DNA of 61,256 bases, taken from the NCBI GenBank assembly GCA_016235345.1, contig JACRLG010000023.1:275479-336734 (forward strand). Direction: 5' to 3'. Every line of letters begins with the position of its first letter. Positions within the stretch are counted from its first letter, which is position 1. Below the pieces are notes generated by a model. It saw nothing but the letters and a program-made list of their open reading frames with translations. It was not told the DNA's origin and ran no database searches. This document shows positions 8,644 to 17,692 of this stretch, piece after piece. The translations under genes and the position numbers were made by a program. Source of the stretch: Deltaproteobacteria bacterium (GTDB lineage Bacteria; Desulfobacterota; Desulfobacteria; Desulfobacterales; Desulfatibacillaceae).

Positions 8644-9330
8644 CTATCTGCCGGCCTCATTTATCAAAAAAGTGGCCGGGTCCAGCACGAAGTTCCGATC
8701 AGCCGGGATTCCGTTCTTCACCGGTTTCACGGCTATTCCGCCGTTTTCCGGGGCCAGGAGGCAGGCCCTGTAAAAAAGGTCCGCAACCTGCGAGAAGGTT
8801 CCGGGAAGCCCGTCTTCCATTATGCTCTCGTCCTTTTTTAGCCGCATTGAAAACCAGGCCCGCATTTTGTACTCACCCACCAGGGCCTTCATGTCCTTCA
8901 AAAGCGAGATTCCGCCTTCGCTGAAATCGAGGCCGTCCACGATCATCACCTGGGGATAGAAGATGTTCTGCTCGGTAAGATCGTTAAGGCGCTCCATGAG
9001 GCGCGAGGCCGAAAAGCCTTCTGCGGTGAAGCCCATTATGAAGCGTCGGGGCAGCATGGTTTCCCACATGGAAAGGTGATCCTGCCAGTTGTTGGCGAGG
9101 GCCAGCGGGGTGAAGACCTCCTCGTACCACAGGGCCACCTTGCGCACGGGCTGATCCAGGGAAACGTGCAGAACGTTGGTGCCGGAAAGAAGGTGGTACA
9201 TGGCAAGCTGAACCAGAACTGCGGTCTTGCCCATGCCGGGCCTGGAAAGAATGGCCCCCAGTTCCCCTTCGGGAAGGCTTTGCGCCATGAGGGAAAGGGG
9301 ATGATCTTCCCCTATGAGGTTTTGAGACAT
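8644..9330 (-). CDS. Small RecA/DnaB-like P-loop ATPase
   Basis: 228 residues. Walker A is SRPGMGKTA at about 29-37 and Walker B is QVMIVDGLD at about 130-138, in the single-domain layout of RecA/KaiC/DnaB-type ATPases. The N-terminus (LSLMAQSLPEGELGAIL) resembles the lead-in to DnaB-like or KaiC-like P-loops. There is no DNA-binding or second domain. A single-gene unit: the next gene upstream is EF-G after a 143 nt gap, and a terminator follows. Partner and substrate unknown; a regulatory or signalling ATPase is as likely as a helicase. Confidence 0.65.
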   Translation of the reverse strand: MSQNLIGEDHPLSLMAQSLPEGELGAILSRPGMGKTAVLVQLAMYHLLSGTNVLHVSLDQPVRKVALWYEEVFTPLALANNWQDHLSMWETMLPRRFIMGFTAEGFSASRLMERLNDLTEQNIFYPQVMIVDGLDFSEGGISLLKDMKALVGEYKMRAWFSMRLKKDESIMEDGLPGTFSQVADLFYRACLLAPENGGIAVKPVKNGIPADRNFVLDPATFLINEAGR

Positions 9331-9473
9331 TTTCTTTCTCCCTTTTCGGGCCGGAAACCATTATCAATGCGGATTGCGTTCCTGCACCGACTATTCGGGT
9401 TTCACCTGTCGCCCGTTGTTTCTCTTTTATGTAGGCTGCCCGGTGGGTAAGCCTAAAATCGGATACAAACCCG

Positions 9474-11558
<2,085 letters not shown>

Positions 11559-11691
11559 GATGCCTTTAAAGCCTTTTCGTGGCGGCAGCCGGAGAAAAAC
11601 GCCTCCGGCTCCTGGTTTCGTATCCCCCGGAGTGTGAAACCCGCTCCGGCCTGCTTTTTTTCCAGGCCGACTCCGCCCTGGGGTGGGGGCG

Positions 11692-11729
11692 AAAAAAAGC
11701 GGTTCCGCCCCGTTTGGAGGCGGAACCGC
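11692..11729 (-). terminator. Rho-independent terminator between tilS and the EF-G gene
   Basis: A perfect 11 bp stem (GCGGTTCCGCC with GGCGGAACCGC) and short loop are followed on the minus strand by seven U residues. It lies about 70 nt after tilS and ahead of the EF-G start, so EF-G probably has its own promoter. Confidence 0.85.
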
Positions 11730-11800
11730 CTTGAAAAATATTTATATTATCCCTTAATGAAATTTGCGTCAATAAAAAAGTGAGATGTTTCAGGGCGGGG

Positions 11801-12820
11801 TCAGCCCCGTTTTTTGGGGCGGGCGGAAAAATCCGGGGGGCGTGAAATGACGAGGCTCTCCCTTGTCCTTTTCGCCACCACGCCGCCGGGCAAGTGGGCG
11901 GTCTTGCCGGTTTTGAGGGAAAGAACGTCCTCCACGTGGACAAGGCCGATTTTTCTCAAGTCTCCCTTGACTCTTTCCACTGCGGCCCTGACCAGCCTTC
12001 GCCTGACCGCCGGATGCTCCGCCTTGAGTTCCGCCACCGGGAGTGAGATTTCGGCATCTTTCGGCGAAACTCCCATAAGGGTCATGCGGCGGGCGATGAA
12101 GTCCTCCCAGAAGGATTCCTCCGCGCCCATAACGTCGGCCAGCCTGTTCAAAGCCGCAATGACTGCGGGGTTGTAGTCTTTTTCCAGCAGGGGAAGAAGC
12201 TCGTTTCTTATGCGGTTTCGCAGAAAGGACGGGTCGGAGTTGGATTCGTCCGTGACAAAGGGAAGATTCTGCTCCCTTAAAAAATCCAGCACGTCCTTTC
12301 GCGTGGCTTCCAGGAGGGGCCGCACGATGTTTCCTCGAATTGCGGGAATCCCCGAAAGCCCGGTTCCGGCGGCCCCTCTTAAAAGGAACATCATAACGGT
12401 TTCCGCGTTGTCGTCCGCCGTATGGGCCACGGCCACGCGCGAGAATCCGTGTCCGGCGCAAATGCGATGGAAGAAGCGGTATCTTGCGTCTCTTCCGGCC
12501 TCCTCCAGGCAGAGCCCGTTTTCCGCCGCCAAATCGGACGCCGAGGTTTTTTCCAGGAAAAAGGCCAGCCCGTCTTTCCGCGCAAGCTCCTCCACAAAGG
12601 CCTCGTCGCGGTCAGAAGCCTCGCCCCTCAATCCGTGATTCACGTGGGCAACGCCGATTTCGCCCAGTAGAAGGCGATCCTTCAGCATCACCAGCGCGGA
12701 AAGCATGGCCGTGGAGTCCGGCCCGCCCGAAACCGCCGCCAGCACGTTCGCCCCTTTGGGGAACATTCCCGCGCGCCGGGCCGTTTTCAGCACGGCCCCG
12801 ATAAGACCGTCTTCACTCAT
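11801..12820 (-). CDS. tilS: tRNA(Ile)-lysidine synthase
   Basis: 339 residues. The N-type ATP pyrophosphatase P-loop SGGPDST lies at about residues 31-37. The TilS signatures HVNHGLRG, AHTADDNAET, LLRGAAGTGLSG and RPLL follow, with SNSDPSFLRNRIR in the lysidine/tRNA-binding part. It converts C34 of the tRNA-Ile CAU anticodon to lysidine, which lets the tRNA read AUA. The short C-terminal extension fits the compact form of the family. It is followed by a strong terminator. Start ATG at the head of an otherwise unaccompanied minus-strand gene. Confidence 0.93.
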   Translation of the reverse strand: MSEDGLIGAVLKTARRAGMFPKGANVLAAVSGGPDSTAMLSALVMLKDRLLLGEIGVAHVNHGLRGEASDRDEAFVEELARKDGLAFFLEKTSASDLAAENGLCLEEAGRDARYRFFHRICAGHGFSRVAVAHTADDNAETVMMFLLRGAAGTGLSGIPAIRGNIVRPLLEATRKDVLDFLREQNLPFVTDESNSDPSFLRNRIRNELLPLLEKDYNPAVIAALNRLADVMGAEESFWEDFIARRMTLMGVSPKDAEISLPVAELKAEHPAVRRRLVRAAVERVKGDLRKIGLVHVEDVLSLKTGKTAHLPGGVVAKRTRESLVISRPPDFSARPKKRG

Positions 12821-12956
12821 CGCCCGCCGCCGTCTCGTTGAAGGATTTCGGAACAGAGGGGATACTCAAGGCAGTGCGTCCAATGGAAGGAAACCAAACA
12901 GCTTGTTTGACTTTTGAAATCATTGGCGGCGGTGCGCCGACAGCCGGATCGATTTG

Positions 12957-13358
12957 TCAGTCATCCAAGTTGATGCCCAGGACAGGAGCTGCCATGCCCT
13001 GACGGAACAGATGAGCAACCGAACAGTTAATGTACCGAGAGTGTTCGGGTTCTGGTGCAACTTTACCGACAAATGCCCATCGATTTCTTTTCTGCTTGGC
13101 CAATTCAGCCAGGACGGGATTATCAAAGTGTGCAGTTTCGGCAGATTCCCACGATTTGATCTTATAAACCGCTTTGATAACTCCTTTATAGACCGCCATC
13201 GCTAATATATCCTTCTTTTTTAACTTCTTACCTACCCTCCAAATTCCACGAGTAGCTTCGTAGAGTTCTTCGTCGCTCATTCCTTCCCTGAACAATTTGT
13301 TGATACGGAAAAGCAAGGCTGGATCGGTCACATCTACCGGTTGGGGAGCATGTTCCAT
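12957..13358 (-). CDS. Conserved hypothetical protein, possibly PUA-like sensor fold
   Basis: 133 residues. A basic helical N-terminus precedes a segment with the pattern AMAVYKGVIKAVYKIKSW...RWAFVGK...SVAHLFRQG. I associate this with small PUA-like sensor domains that sit alone or inside nuclease and defence proteins, but the match is from memory and weak. No signal peptide or membrane helix. It is isolated between tilS and a hairpin element. Codon use is less GC-rich than in its neighbours, hinting at acquisition. Function unknown. Confidence 0.5.
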   Translation of the reverse strand: MEHAPQPVDVTDPALLFRINKLFREGMSDEELYEATRGIWRVGKKLKKKDILAMAVYKGVIKAVYKIKSWESAETAHFDNPVLAELAKQKRNRWAFVGKVAPEPEHSRYINCSVAHLFRQGMAAPVLGINLDD

Positions 13359-13465
13359 GATGAAATTACCCCATAGCGTCGTGGATAATTGGCGTGACCC
13401 AAAAACGGGGAATTAAATTCTTGGAAGCGGGGGCTTCTTTTCTTCTTCACCCAATGCCGCCATGC

Positions 13466-13593
13466 TTTAGAGGGATTGAAAACGATGAAATGCAAGGAAG
13501 AGTGAAGCGGGCGGGAAGGAATAGTACTTGTCGTACATGACGACCCGCCCGCTTTGCTCTGACACAGCAGTTCGCGTTTTCAGACCCTCTAAA
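13466..13593 (-). repeat. Hairpin element, copy A
   Basis: The outer stem is TTTAGAGGGattGAAAACG on the left and CGTTTTCagaCCCTCTAAA on the right: 9 bp, a 3x3 internal loop, 7 bp. The inner stem is AAGCGGGCGGG with CCCGCCCGCTT, and the apex holds AGTACTTGTCGTAC. The joining words ATGAAATGCAAGGAAG and ACACAGCAGTTCGCG recur in copies C and E. It is in sense with the DUF3568 gene and supplies that gene's TAG stop. It fills most of the 230 nt spacer. Confidence 0.85.
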
Positions 13594-13972
13594 GACGGGC
13601 CTTGATGTAGTTGTGGATCGTTTCCGCTACCGAGCGATCCCACAGGCCGACCCTGCCCACCCTTACGGCGATCGTGACCCTTTTGGGGGCCATGTTCTGA
13701 ACCCTTACTGAAACCTGGGTGTTGTCGGCCTGCTTGGCGTCTATGCGGCAGGTGATGCCGTCGTCGGTCTTGTCCAGAATCCTGATTTTGAGGTCTTTCA
13801 GAACGTCTTCGGTGGACGAGATGGCCTTGGCGTAGGGGGATTGATACTCGCGCTGGAGTTCGCCCTCGACCCACGCGAAAGCGCCCACAACGGCGCTTGT
13901 GGCGAACAGGGCGCAGCCGGAAAGGATGGAGACCAGAAGGACGGCCAGGGCGAGCTTGGTTAGTGTCTTCAT
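13589..13972 (-). CDS. DUF3568-family lipoprotein
   Basis: 127 residues. The signal peptide has a lipobox LSGC (Cys at about residue 20), so it is a predicted lipoprotein. The mature part (residues ~45-127) has the alternating strand pattern of DUF3568 proteins: a helix, KISSTEDVL-like segment, then strands ending in a helix with a terminal Arg-Leu. Function of the family is unknown; it is common in deltaproteobacteria. The stop codon lies inside the outer arm of hairpin element A, so the last codons belong to the repeat boundary. It stands alone. Confidence 0.72.
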   Translation of the reverse strand: MKTLTKLALAVLLVSILSGCALFATSAVVGAFAWVEGELQREYQSPYAKAISSTEDVLKDLKIRILDKTDDGITCRIDAKQADNTQVSVRVQNMAPKRVTIAVRVGRVGLWDRSVAETIHNYIKARL

Positions 13973-14033
13973 GTTGAAAACCTCCGGGAAAGGATGTGTT
14001 TTGGGCGTTGGTTCCGGCTTCGTAATTCCATGG

Positions 14034-14546
14034 TCATAAAAGGGCCTTGACCGCCGCCAGCGCCTTTTCGTAGTCGGGCTCCTGGGAGGTTTCGGGCACG
14101 ATTTCCACGTATCTGAGAATTCCGGCCCTGTCAGCCACGAAGACCGAGCGGGCCAGGAGGCGGAGCTCCTTTATCAGCACCCCGTATTTGAGTCCGAAGT
14201 CGGCGTCCCTGTGGTCGGAAAGGGTGGTGAGGGCGGTGATTCCCTCGGCGGCGCAAAAGCGTTTCTGGGCAAAGGGAAGGTCCATGCTGACGGTTACGAG
14301 GGCCACGTCAGGCCCAAGGGAGGCGGCCTCCCGGTTGAAGCGCTTGGTCTCCACCTCGCACACCGGGGTGTCGAGGGAGGGCACAGCCGCCAGGACCAGG
14401 ACCTTTCCGGAAAAATCGGCAAGGCTCTTGGGCGACATGTCGTTTGCAAGGGCCGTGAAGTCCGGGGCCCTGTCGCCGGGCGAAAGCGCCGGGCCGACGA
14501 GGGTCAGCGGATTTTTATGGATGGTTACTATTCCAGTCCGTTCCAT
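14034..14546 (-). CDS. tpx: Thiol peroxidase (atypical 2-Cys peroxiredoxin)
   Basis: 170 residues, normal for Tpx. The peroxidatic cysteine lies in PSLDTPVCEVETKRFN and the resolving cysteine in AQKRFCAAEGI. The N-terminal stretch PLTLVGPALSPGDRAPDF is typical. It reduces hydrogen and organic peroxides using thioredoxin and should act in oxygen defence in an anaerobe. Transcribed from the minus strand, with hairpin element B just upstream of its start. Confidence 0.93.
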   Translation of the reverse strand: MERTGIVTIHKNPLTLVGPALSPGDRAPDFTALANDMSPKSLADFSGKVLVLAAVPSLDTPVCEVETKRFNREAASLGPDVALVTVSMDLPFAQKRFCAAEGITALTTLSDHRDADFGLKYGVLIKELRLLARSVFVADRAGILRYVEIVPETSQEPDYEKALAAVKALL

Positions 14547-14567
14547 GAAAATGCCTCCGATCCGTAA

Positions 14568-14690
14568 CAGGCTGTCGAAAAACGCGATCCGCTGTGTTCT
14601 GCTTCAAAGCCAATTCCGTCACGTACATTAAGTACGCTTGACTCATTGGCTTTTCGCACGCCTTGCGGCTCATCGTTTTTCATCAGCCTG
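14568..14690 (+). repeat. Hairpin element, copy B
   Basis: The outer stem is CAGGCTGtcgAAAAACG with CGTTTTTcatCAGCCTG: 7 bp, a 3x3 loop, 7 bp. The inner stem pairs AAAGCCAAT with ATTGGCTTT, and the apex carries GTACATTAAGTAC. The right-hand word GCCTTGCGGCTCAT matches the other copies. It lies between the peroxidase start and the end of the OmpW-like gene. A lone extra arm (TTTTTcaaCAGGCTG) follows at about 14702-14716. Confidence 0.85.
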
Positions 14691-14728
14691 CCAAATTTGA
14701 GTTTTTCAACAGGCTGGTAAAGATATGA

Positions 14729-15418
14729 TCAGAAATGATAGGCCGTGTTTCCGGTGACGGAGAGGAACTTGATCTCGTCCCACTCGTTCCAGCCCCAGTA
14801 ATAGGAGGTGTCGAGACCCAGGGAGATGGAGTCGGTGACGAAAAAGTCGACGCCCGCGCCGATTCGGGTTACGGGGTGGCACTCCCAGTTGATGAAGGTG
14901 CGGCTCTTGCCGTAGACCTTGGCGTTGGTTTGGACCTCGCCCATCATGGCCCCGCCCCCTATGGTGAAATAGGGTGAAAACCAGTCGAGCTTGCCGATGG
15001 GCGGCTGGAGGCGGCCCGAAAGCATGGCCATCTGCACGTCCACGCCCATGTCGGCGCTGACGGGTTTTCCGCCGTAGATGTAGGAGCCGCTCCATTCGAA
15101 CTTGTCCATCCAGTCCAGGGTGAATTCCGCCCCGAAAATGCCCGTGAACTTGTAGCCTATGGATAGCCGGGCCCCGAAGGTGTTGTCGAAGTCGGCGTCC
15201 AGGCCCACGGGCTTAATTTCTTCGGTGAGATCGTTTATGTCGAGCATTTCAAGGACGTAGGAAAGGCCCAGGCCCACGGAAAGGGGCTTTTTGACCGTGC
15301 CGTGCCCGTAACGCGAGCCGTAGGTGGGCTCGTAATATTTGCCGTCCTCCGCGAAAGCCGGAACAACGGGCAGGGCGACGGCCAGGCAGACTATGGCCAA
15401 GAGGGTTTTTTTCAACAT
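14729..15418 (-). CDS. OmpW-like outer-membrane beta-barrel protein
   Basis: 229 residues from the ATG at 15418, preceded by GGAGG. The frame is open for 31 more codons upstream but the signal peptide (MLKKTLLAIVCLAVALPVVPAFA) fixes this start. Aromatic-rich amphipathic strands run to a terminal Phe (NTAYHF), the outer-membrane assembly signal. The size suits an eight-stranded barrel of the OmpW/OmpA-like group. Ligand unknown. Divergent from the Fur-FeoA gene, so iron control is possible but not shown. A second protein of this class is encoded at 25.1 kb. Confidence 0.7.
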   Translation of the reverse strand: MLKKTLLAIVCLAVALPVVPAFAEDGKYYEPTYGSRYGHGTVKKPLSVGLGLSYVLEMLDINDLTEEIKPVGLDADFDNTFGARLSIGYKFTGIFGAEFTLDWMDKFEWSGSYIYGGKPVSADMGVDVQMAMLSGRLQPPIGKLDWFSPYFTIGGGAMMGEVQTNAKVYGKSRTFINWECHPVTRIGAGVDFFVTDSISLGLDTSYYWGWNEWDEIKFLSVTGNTAYHF

Positions 15419-15562
15419 GGCGGGCCTCCGGATTTGGGATCGTAAACAGGACGCCGATTCGATTCTTACGGCGATTTTTCGCAACGTATCAAAAAATTTA
15501 CCCGCAAGCAATCGTTTAAAGGCTCATACACAACCGGGCCGGGGCAGGGGCCTTCCGTTTGC

Positions 15563-15591
15563 TTGACACGTAAGTGGTTGAAAGCTACATT
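15563..15591 (+). promoter_or_regulatory. Sigma-70 promoter of the fur-feoA gene
   Basis: TTGACA, a 17 nt spacer, then TACATT, 27 nt before the ATG. Perfect -35 and 4 of 6 in the -10. Confidence 0.6.
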
Positions 15592-15617
15592 AAAGCAAAT
15601 ATCGCCCGTAGGGCGCA

Positions 15618-16343
15618 ATGAAAAAGAACACAAAAGAACGACAGAAGCACGGAAAAAAATTGGGAAACACTGGCCACAGCAAGGAACTGGGGGAGTTTTA
15701 CAGGCTCTTCCGGGACGAGGGAATCGAGAGGGTGGAGGACCGCCTGAAGGTGCTTACGGCCTTTCTCTCCTCAGAGGAGCACATGAGTGCGGCCCGACTC
15801 ACCCAGATGCTGGAGGAGGGCGGGCATCCCTTCGACATCGAGTTCGTGCGGGAAACCCTGCGCCTCCTGTGCCGCTACGGCTTCGCCCAGCGCCACCATT
15901 TCGAGGGCGGCAAAAGCCTGTACGAGCACCGGCACTTGGGCCACCACCACGACCATTTCATCTGCACCCGCTGCGGGGCCATCACCGAATTTTACGACGA
16001 GGCCCTGGAGAAACTCCAGGCCAATATAGCCAGAAAACACGGTTTTAGGGTTCTCCAGCACCGCATGGAGCTTTACGGCCTGTGCGAAAACTGCAACAAG
16101 GACCGCTTCCGGCCCCTTTCCCTCACGGCGGCCAAGGCCGGCGAAACGGTGGTGATAAGGGAGCTTTCGGGCGGAAGCGAGGCAAGGCGAAGGCTTTTGA
16201 GCATGGGGCTTAGGACCGGCGACGTACTGGAGGTCCTCATCAACACCGGAGACGGCCAGGTGGTGGTGGTGGTGGATGGCAGGCGCTACGCCCTTGGCCG
16301 GGGCCTTGCGGAAAAAATCTTCGTGGCGGCGCACGTTCAGTAG
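15618..16343 (+). CDS. Fur-family metalloregulator fused to a FeoA domain
   Basis: 241 residues. Residues ~25-100 form the winged helix (HMSAARLTQML, FVRETLRLLCRYG). Residues ~104-162 form the Fur dimerisation domain, with a His-rich metal site (HRHLGHHHDHF) and both structural CxxC pairs (CTRC and CENC). Residues ~167-241 are a FeoA-like SH3 domain (SGGSEARRRLLSMGLRTGD, ending YALGRGLAEKIFVAAH). FeoA normally binds FeoB or sits at the C-terminus of DtxR-type regulators, where it helps sense metal; a Fur-FeoA joint is unusual. It presumably represses iron-uptake genes when Fe(II) is bound. No feoB is in the window. Stand-alone gene with a good sigma-70 promoter. Confidence 0.85.
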   Translation: MKKNTKERQKHGKKLGNTGHSKELGEFYRLFRDEGIERVEDRLKVLTAFLSSEEHMSAARLTQMLEEGGHPFDIEFVRETLRLLCRYGFAQRHHFEGGKSLYEHRHLGHHHDHFICTRCGAITEFYDEALEKLQANIARKHGFRVLQHRMELYGLCENCNKDRFRPLSLTAAKAGETVVIRELSGGSEARRRLLSMGLRTGDVLEVLINTGDGQVVVVVDGRRYALGRGLAEKIFVAAHVQ

Positions 16344-16414
16344 GCAGCGGGCGGCTCGAAGGTTATCTTGAATTTGCTCGAATAAAAACAGGCCGATACG
16401 AAAAAGTATAGATC

Positions 16415-17053
16415 ATGGATGAGCCTCTGATTCGCCCCTTTGATCCCGAAGCCGACATGGAAGGCGTTTACGCCTGCTACGCGGAGGGCTTCCGCCACAT
16501 CGTCTGGCCATTTCTGGATCACGCGGACAAATCCCTCAACATGGACATCCTTCGCCTTTTCTGGAAGGGATGCACCCACGGGTTCGTGGCTGAGCAGGGC
16601 GGGGAGGTTCACGGGGTGATTTTCGGGAGCATCCCGGAAAGGCCGAAGCACGTGCTTTCCATGATCCCCAGGGGCGCGGGGCTAATGCTCAGGGCCGCCC
16701 TGGGACAGGGCATGGAGCCCGTCGCCCGGCGTCATTTTTTTAACATGGCCTTGGGCTACGCCCCACACGTTTTGAGGCACCCGGTGGATTTTTCATCCGC
16801 CGAGATTCTCCTTTTCACGTCGAGAAAGCTTCTCCGGGGCCGGGGCATGGGAAGGAAGCTCATGGACGCCTTTGTTCAAAAGGCCAAAAGCGAAAAGGTC
16901 CCCTCTATCCACGTGTGCACGGACACTTCCCTTTCCTGGCATTTCTACGAGGCATACGGGTTTTCGAGGGTGCGCGAGTTTCCCATGAAGGCTTATTCCA
17001 TAAGCCTTCCGGGCCAGGATCACCAGGGCTTGATTTATCGGATGGGGCTTTGA
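16415..17053 (+). CDS. GNAT-family acetyltransferase
   Basis: 212 residues. The N-terminal ring of Asp/Glu (IRPFDPEADMEGV) and the acetyl-CoA pyrophosphate loop RGRGMGRKLMD (~residues 144-154) fit GNAT N-acetyltransferases. The C-terminal YEAYGFSRV is the usual last motif of the fold. Substrate unknown. It sits 71 nt after fur-feoA on the same strand and may share its transcript. Confidence 0.78.
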   Translation: MDEPLIRPFDPEADMEGVYACYAEGFRHIVWPFLDHADKSLNMDILRLFWKGCTHGFVAEQGGEVHGVIFGSIPERPKHVLSMIPRGAGLMLRAALGQGMEPVARRHFFNMALGYAPHVLRHPVDFSSAEILLFTSRKLLRGRGMGRKLMDAFVQKAKSEKVPSIHVCTDTSLSWHFYEAYGFSRVREFPMKAYSISLPGQDHQGLIYRMGL

Positions 17054-17126
17054 TGGGAAAATCAGGAATTAACTTTTATGATCGGAATAGCGGCATAAGA
17101 ACAGAAGCAATGGCGTGGTTATCTAA

Positions 17127-17468
17127 CTAAAGGCAGACCAGGGTCGCAAGTTTTTTAAGGACCTGGGCTATCGAAAAATATGGGAGCTCGCACACAAATA
17201 CCGTGTTTCTTGCCCGCCAATCCAGGCTTTTCACCTGATCGGCAAGGATGGCTCCTGTAACGCCTGATCCTTCCGGGATCAGAACCTCGAACGGATAACC
17301 CTTCACCCTGTTGGTTATTGGACAAAAGAGAGCCAATCCCACTTTTGAGTTATAGGCTCCGGGTGAAATTATCAACGCAGGACGTCTTCCTGCCTGTTAA
17401 TGTCCTGCCTGCGGATCAAGACTCAGCCATACCACCTCGCCCCGTTGCGGGACCCAGTCGTTCACCAT
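17127..17468 (-). pseudogene. mazF: mazF toxin gene with in-frame stop codon
   Basis: From the ATG at 17468 the frame reads MVNDWVPQRGEVVWLSLDPQ, then AGH, then a TAA stop (17397-17399), then QAGRRPALIISPGAYNSKVG and on to the normal end. Intact MazF proteins have Glu at the stop position (GHEQAGRRPAL), so one G-to-T change of GAA would give this TAA. The remainder (ALFCPITN, KGYPFEV, GAILADQVKSLDWRAR) is well conserved. Total length without the stop is 113 codons, as in intact MazF. The start overlaps the mazE stop (ATGGTGA), as in working mazEF operons. Unless the stop is read through or is a sequencing error, no RNase toxin is made. Restart at the downstream ATA/ATT codons would lose the first strands of the fold. 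Confidence 0.85.
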
Positions 17469-17671
17469 GCCTCGTTACCCACGGCCTGCCCGGTTTCCAG
17501 TTCCTTGTGCAGATTTTCAGGAGTGACCCCTGCCAAAAGGGTTTCCAACGTATAGCTGGCCGATGCTTCCTTGTCGCTCCGGGTTGAATCGATCGGATGC
17601 GCTGCCGAAAAATCGGCCGTACCGGGCGGGAATTCCCGGATGCCTTTTTGATTTTTCGATTTCACCTTCAT
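17462..17671 (-). pseudogene. mazE: mazE antitoxin gene, N-terminus replaced or scrambled
   Basis: 69 codons. The C-terminal 30 residues (YTLETLLAGVTPENLH, then TGQAVGNEAW) are the classic toxin-neutralising tail of MazE. The first ~38 residues do not resemble the AbrB-type swapped-hairpin DNA-binding domain that should be there (no KWGNS or RIPK motif). The antitoxin has therefore lost its dimerisation and operator-binding part, by deletion or frameshift. The tail might still bind toxin, but the toxin gene is also broken. Confidence 0.7.
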
Positions 17672-17692
17672 TGCTTACTCCCCAAGTTTAAA

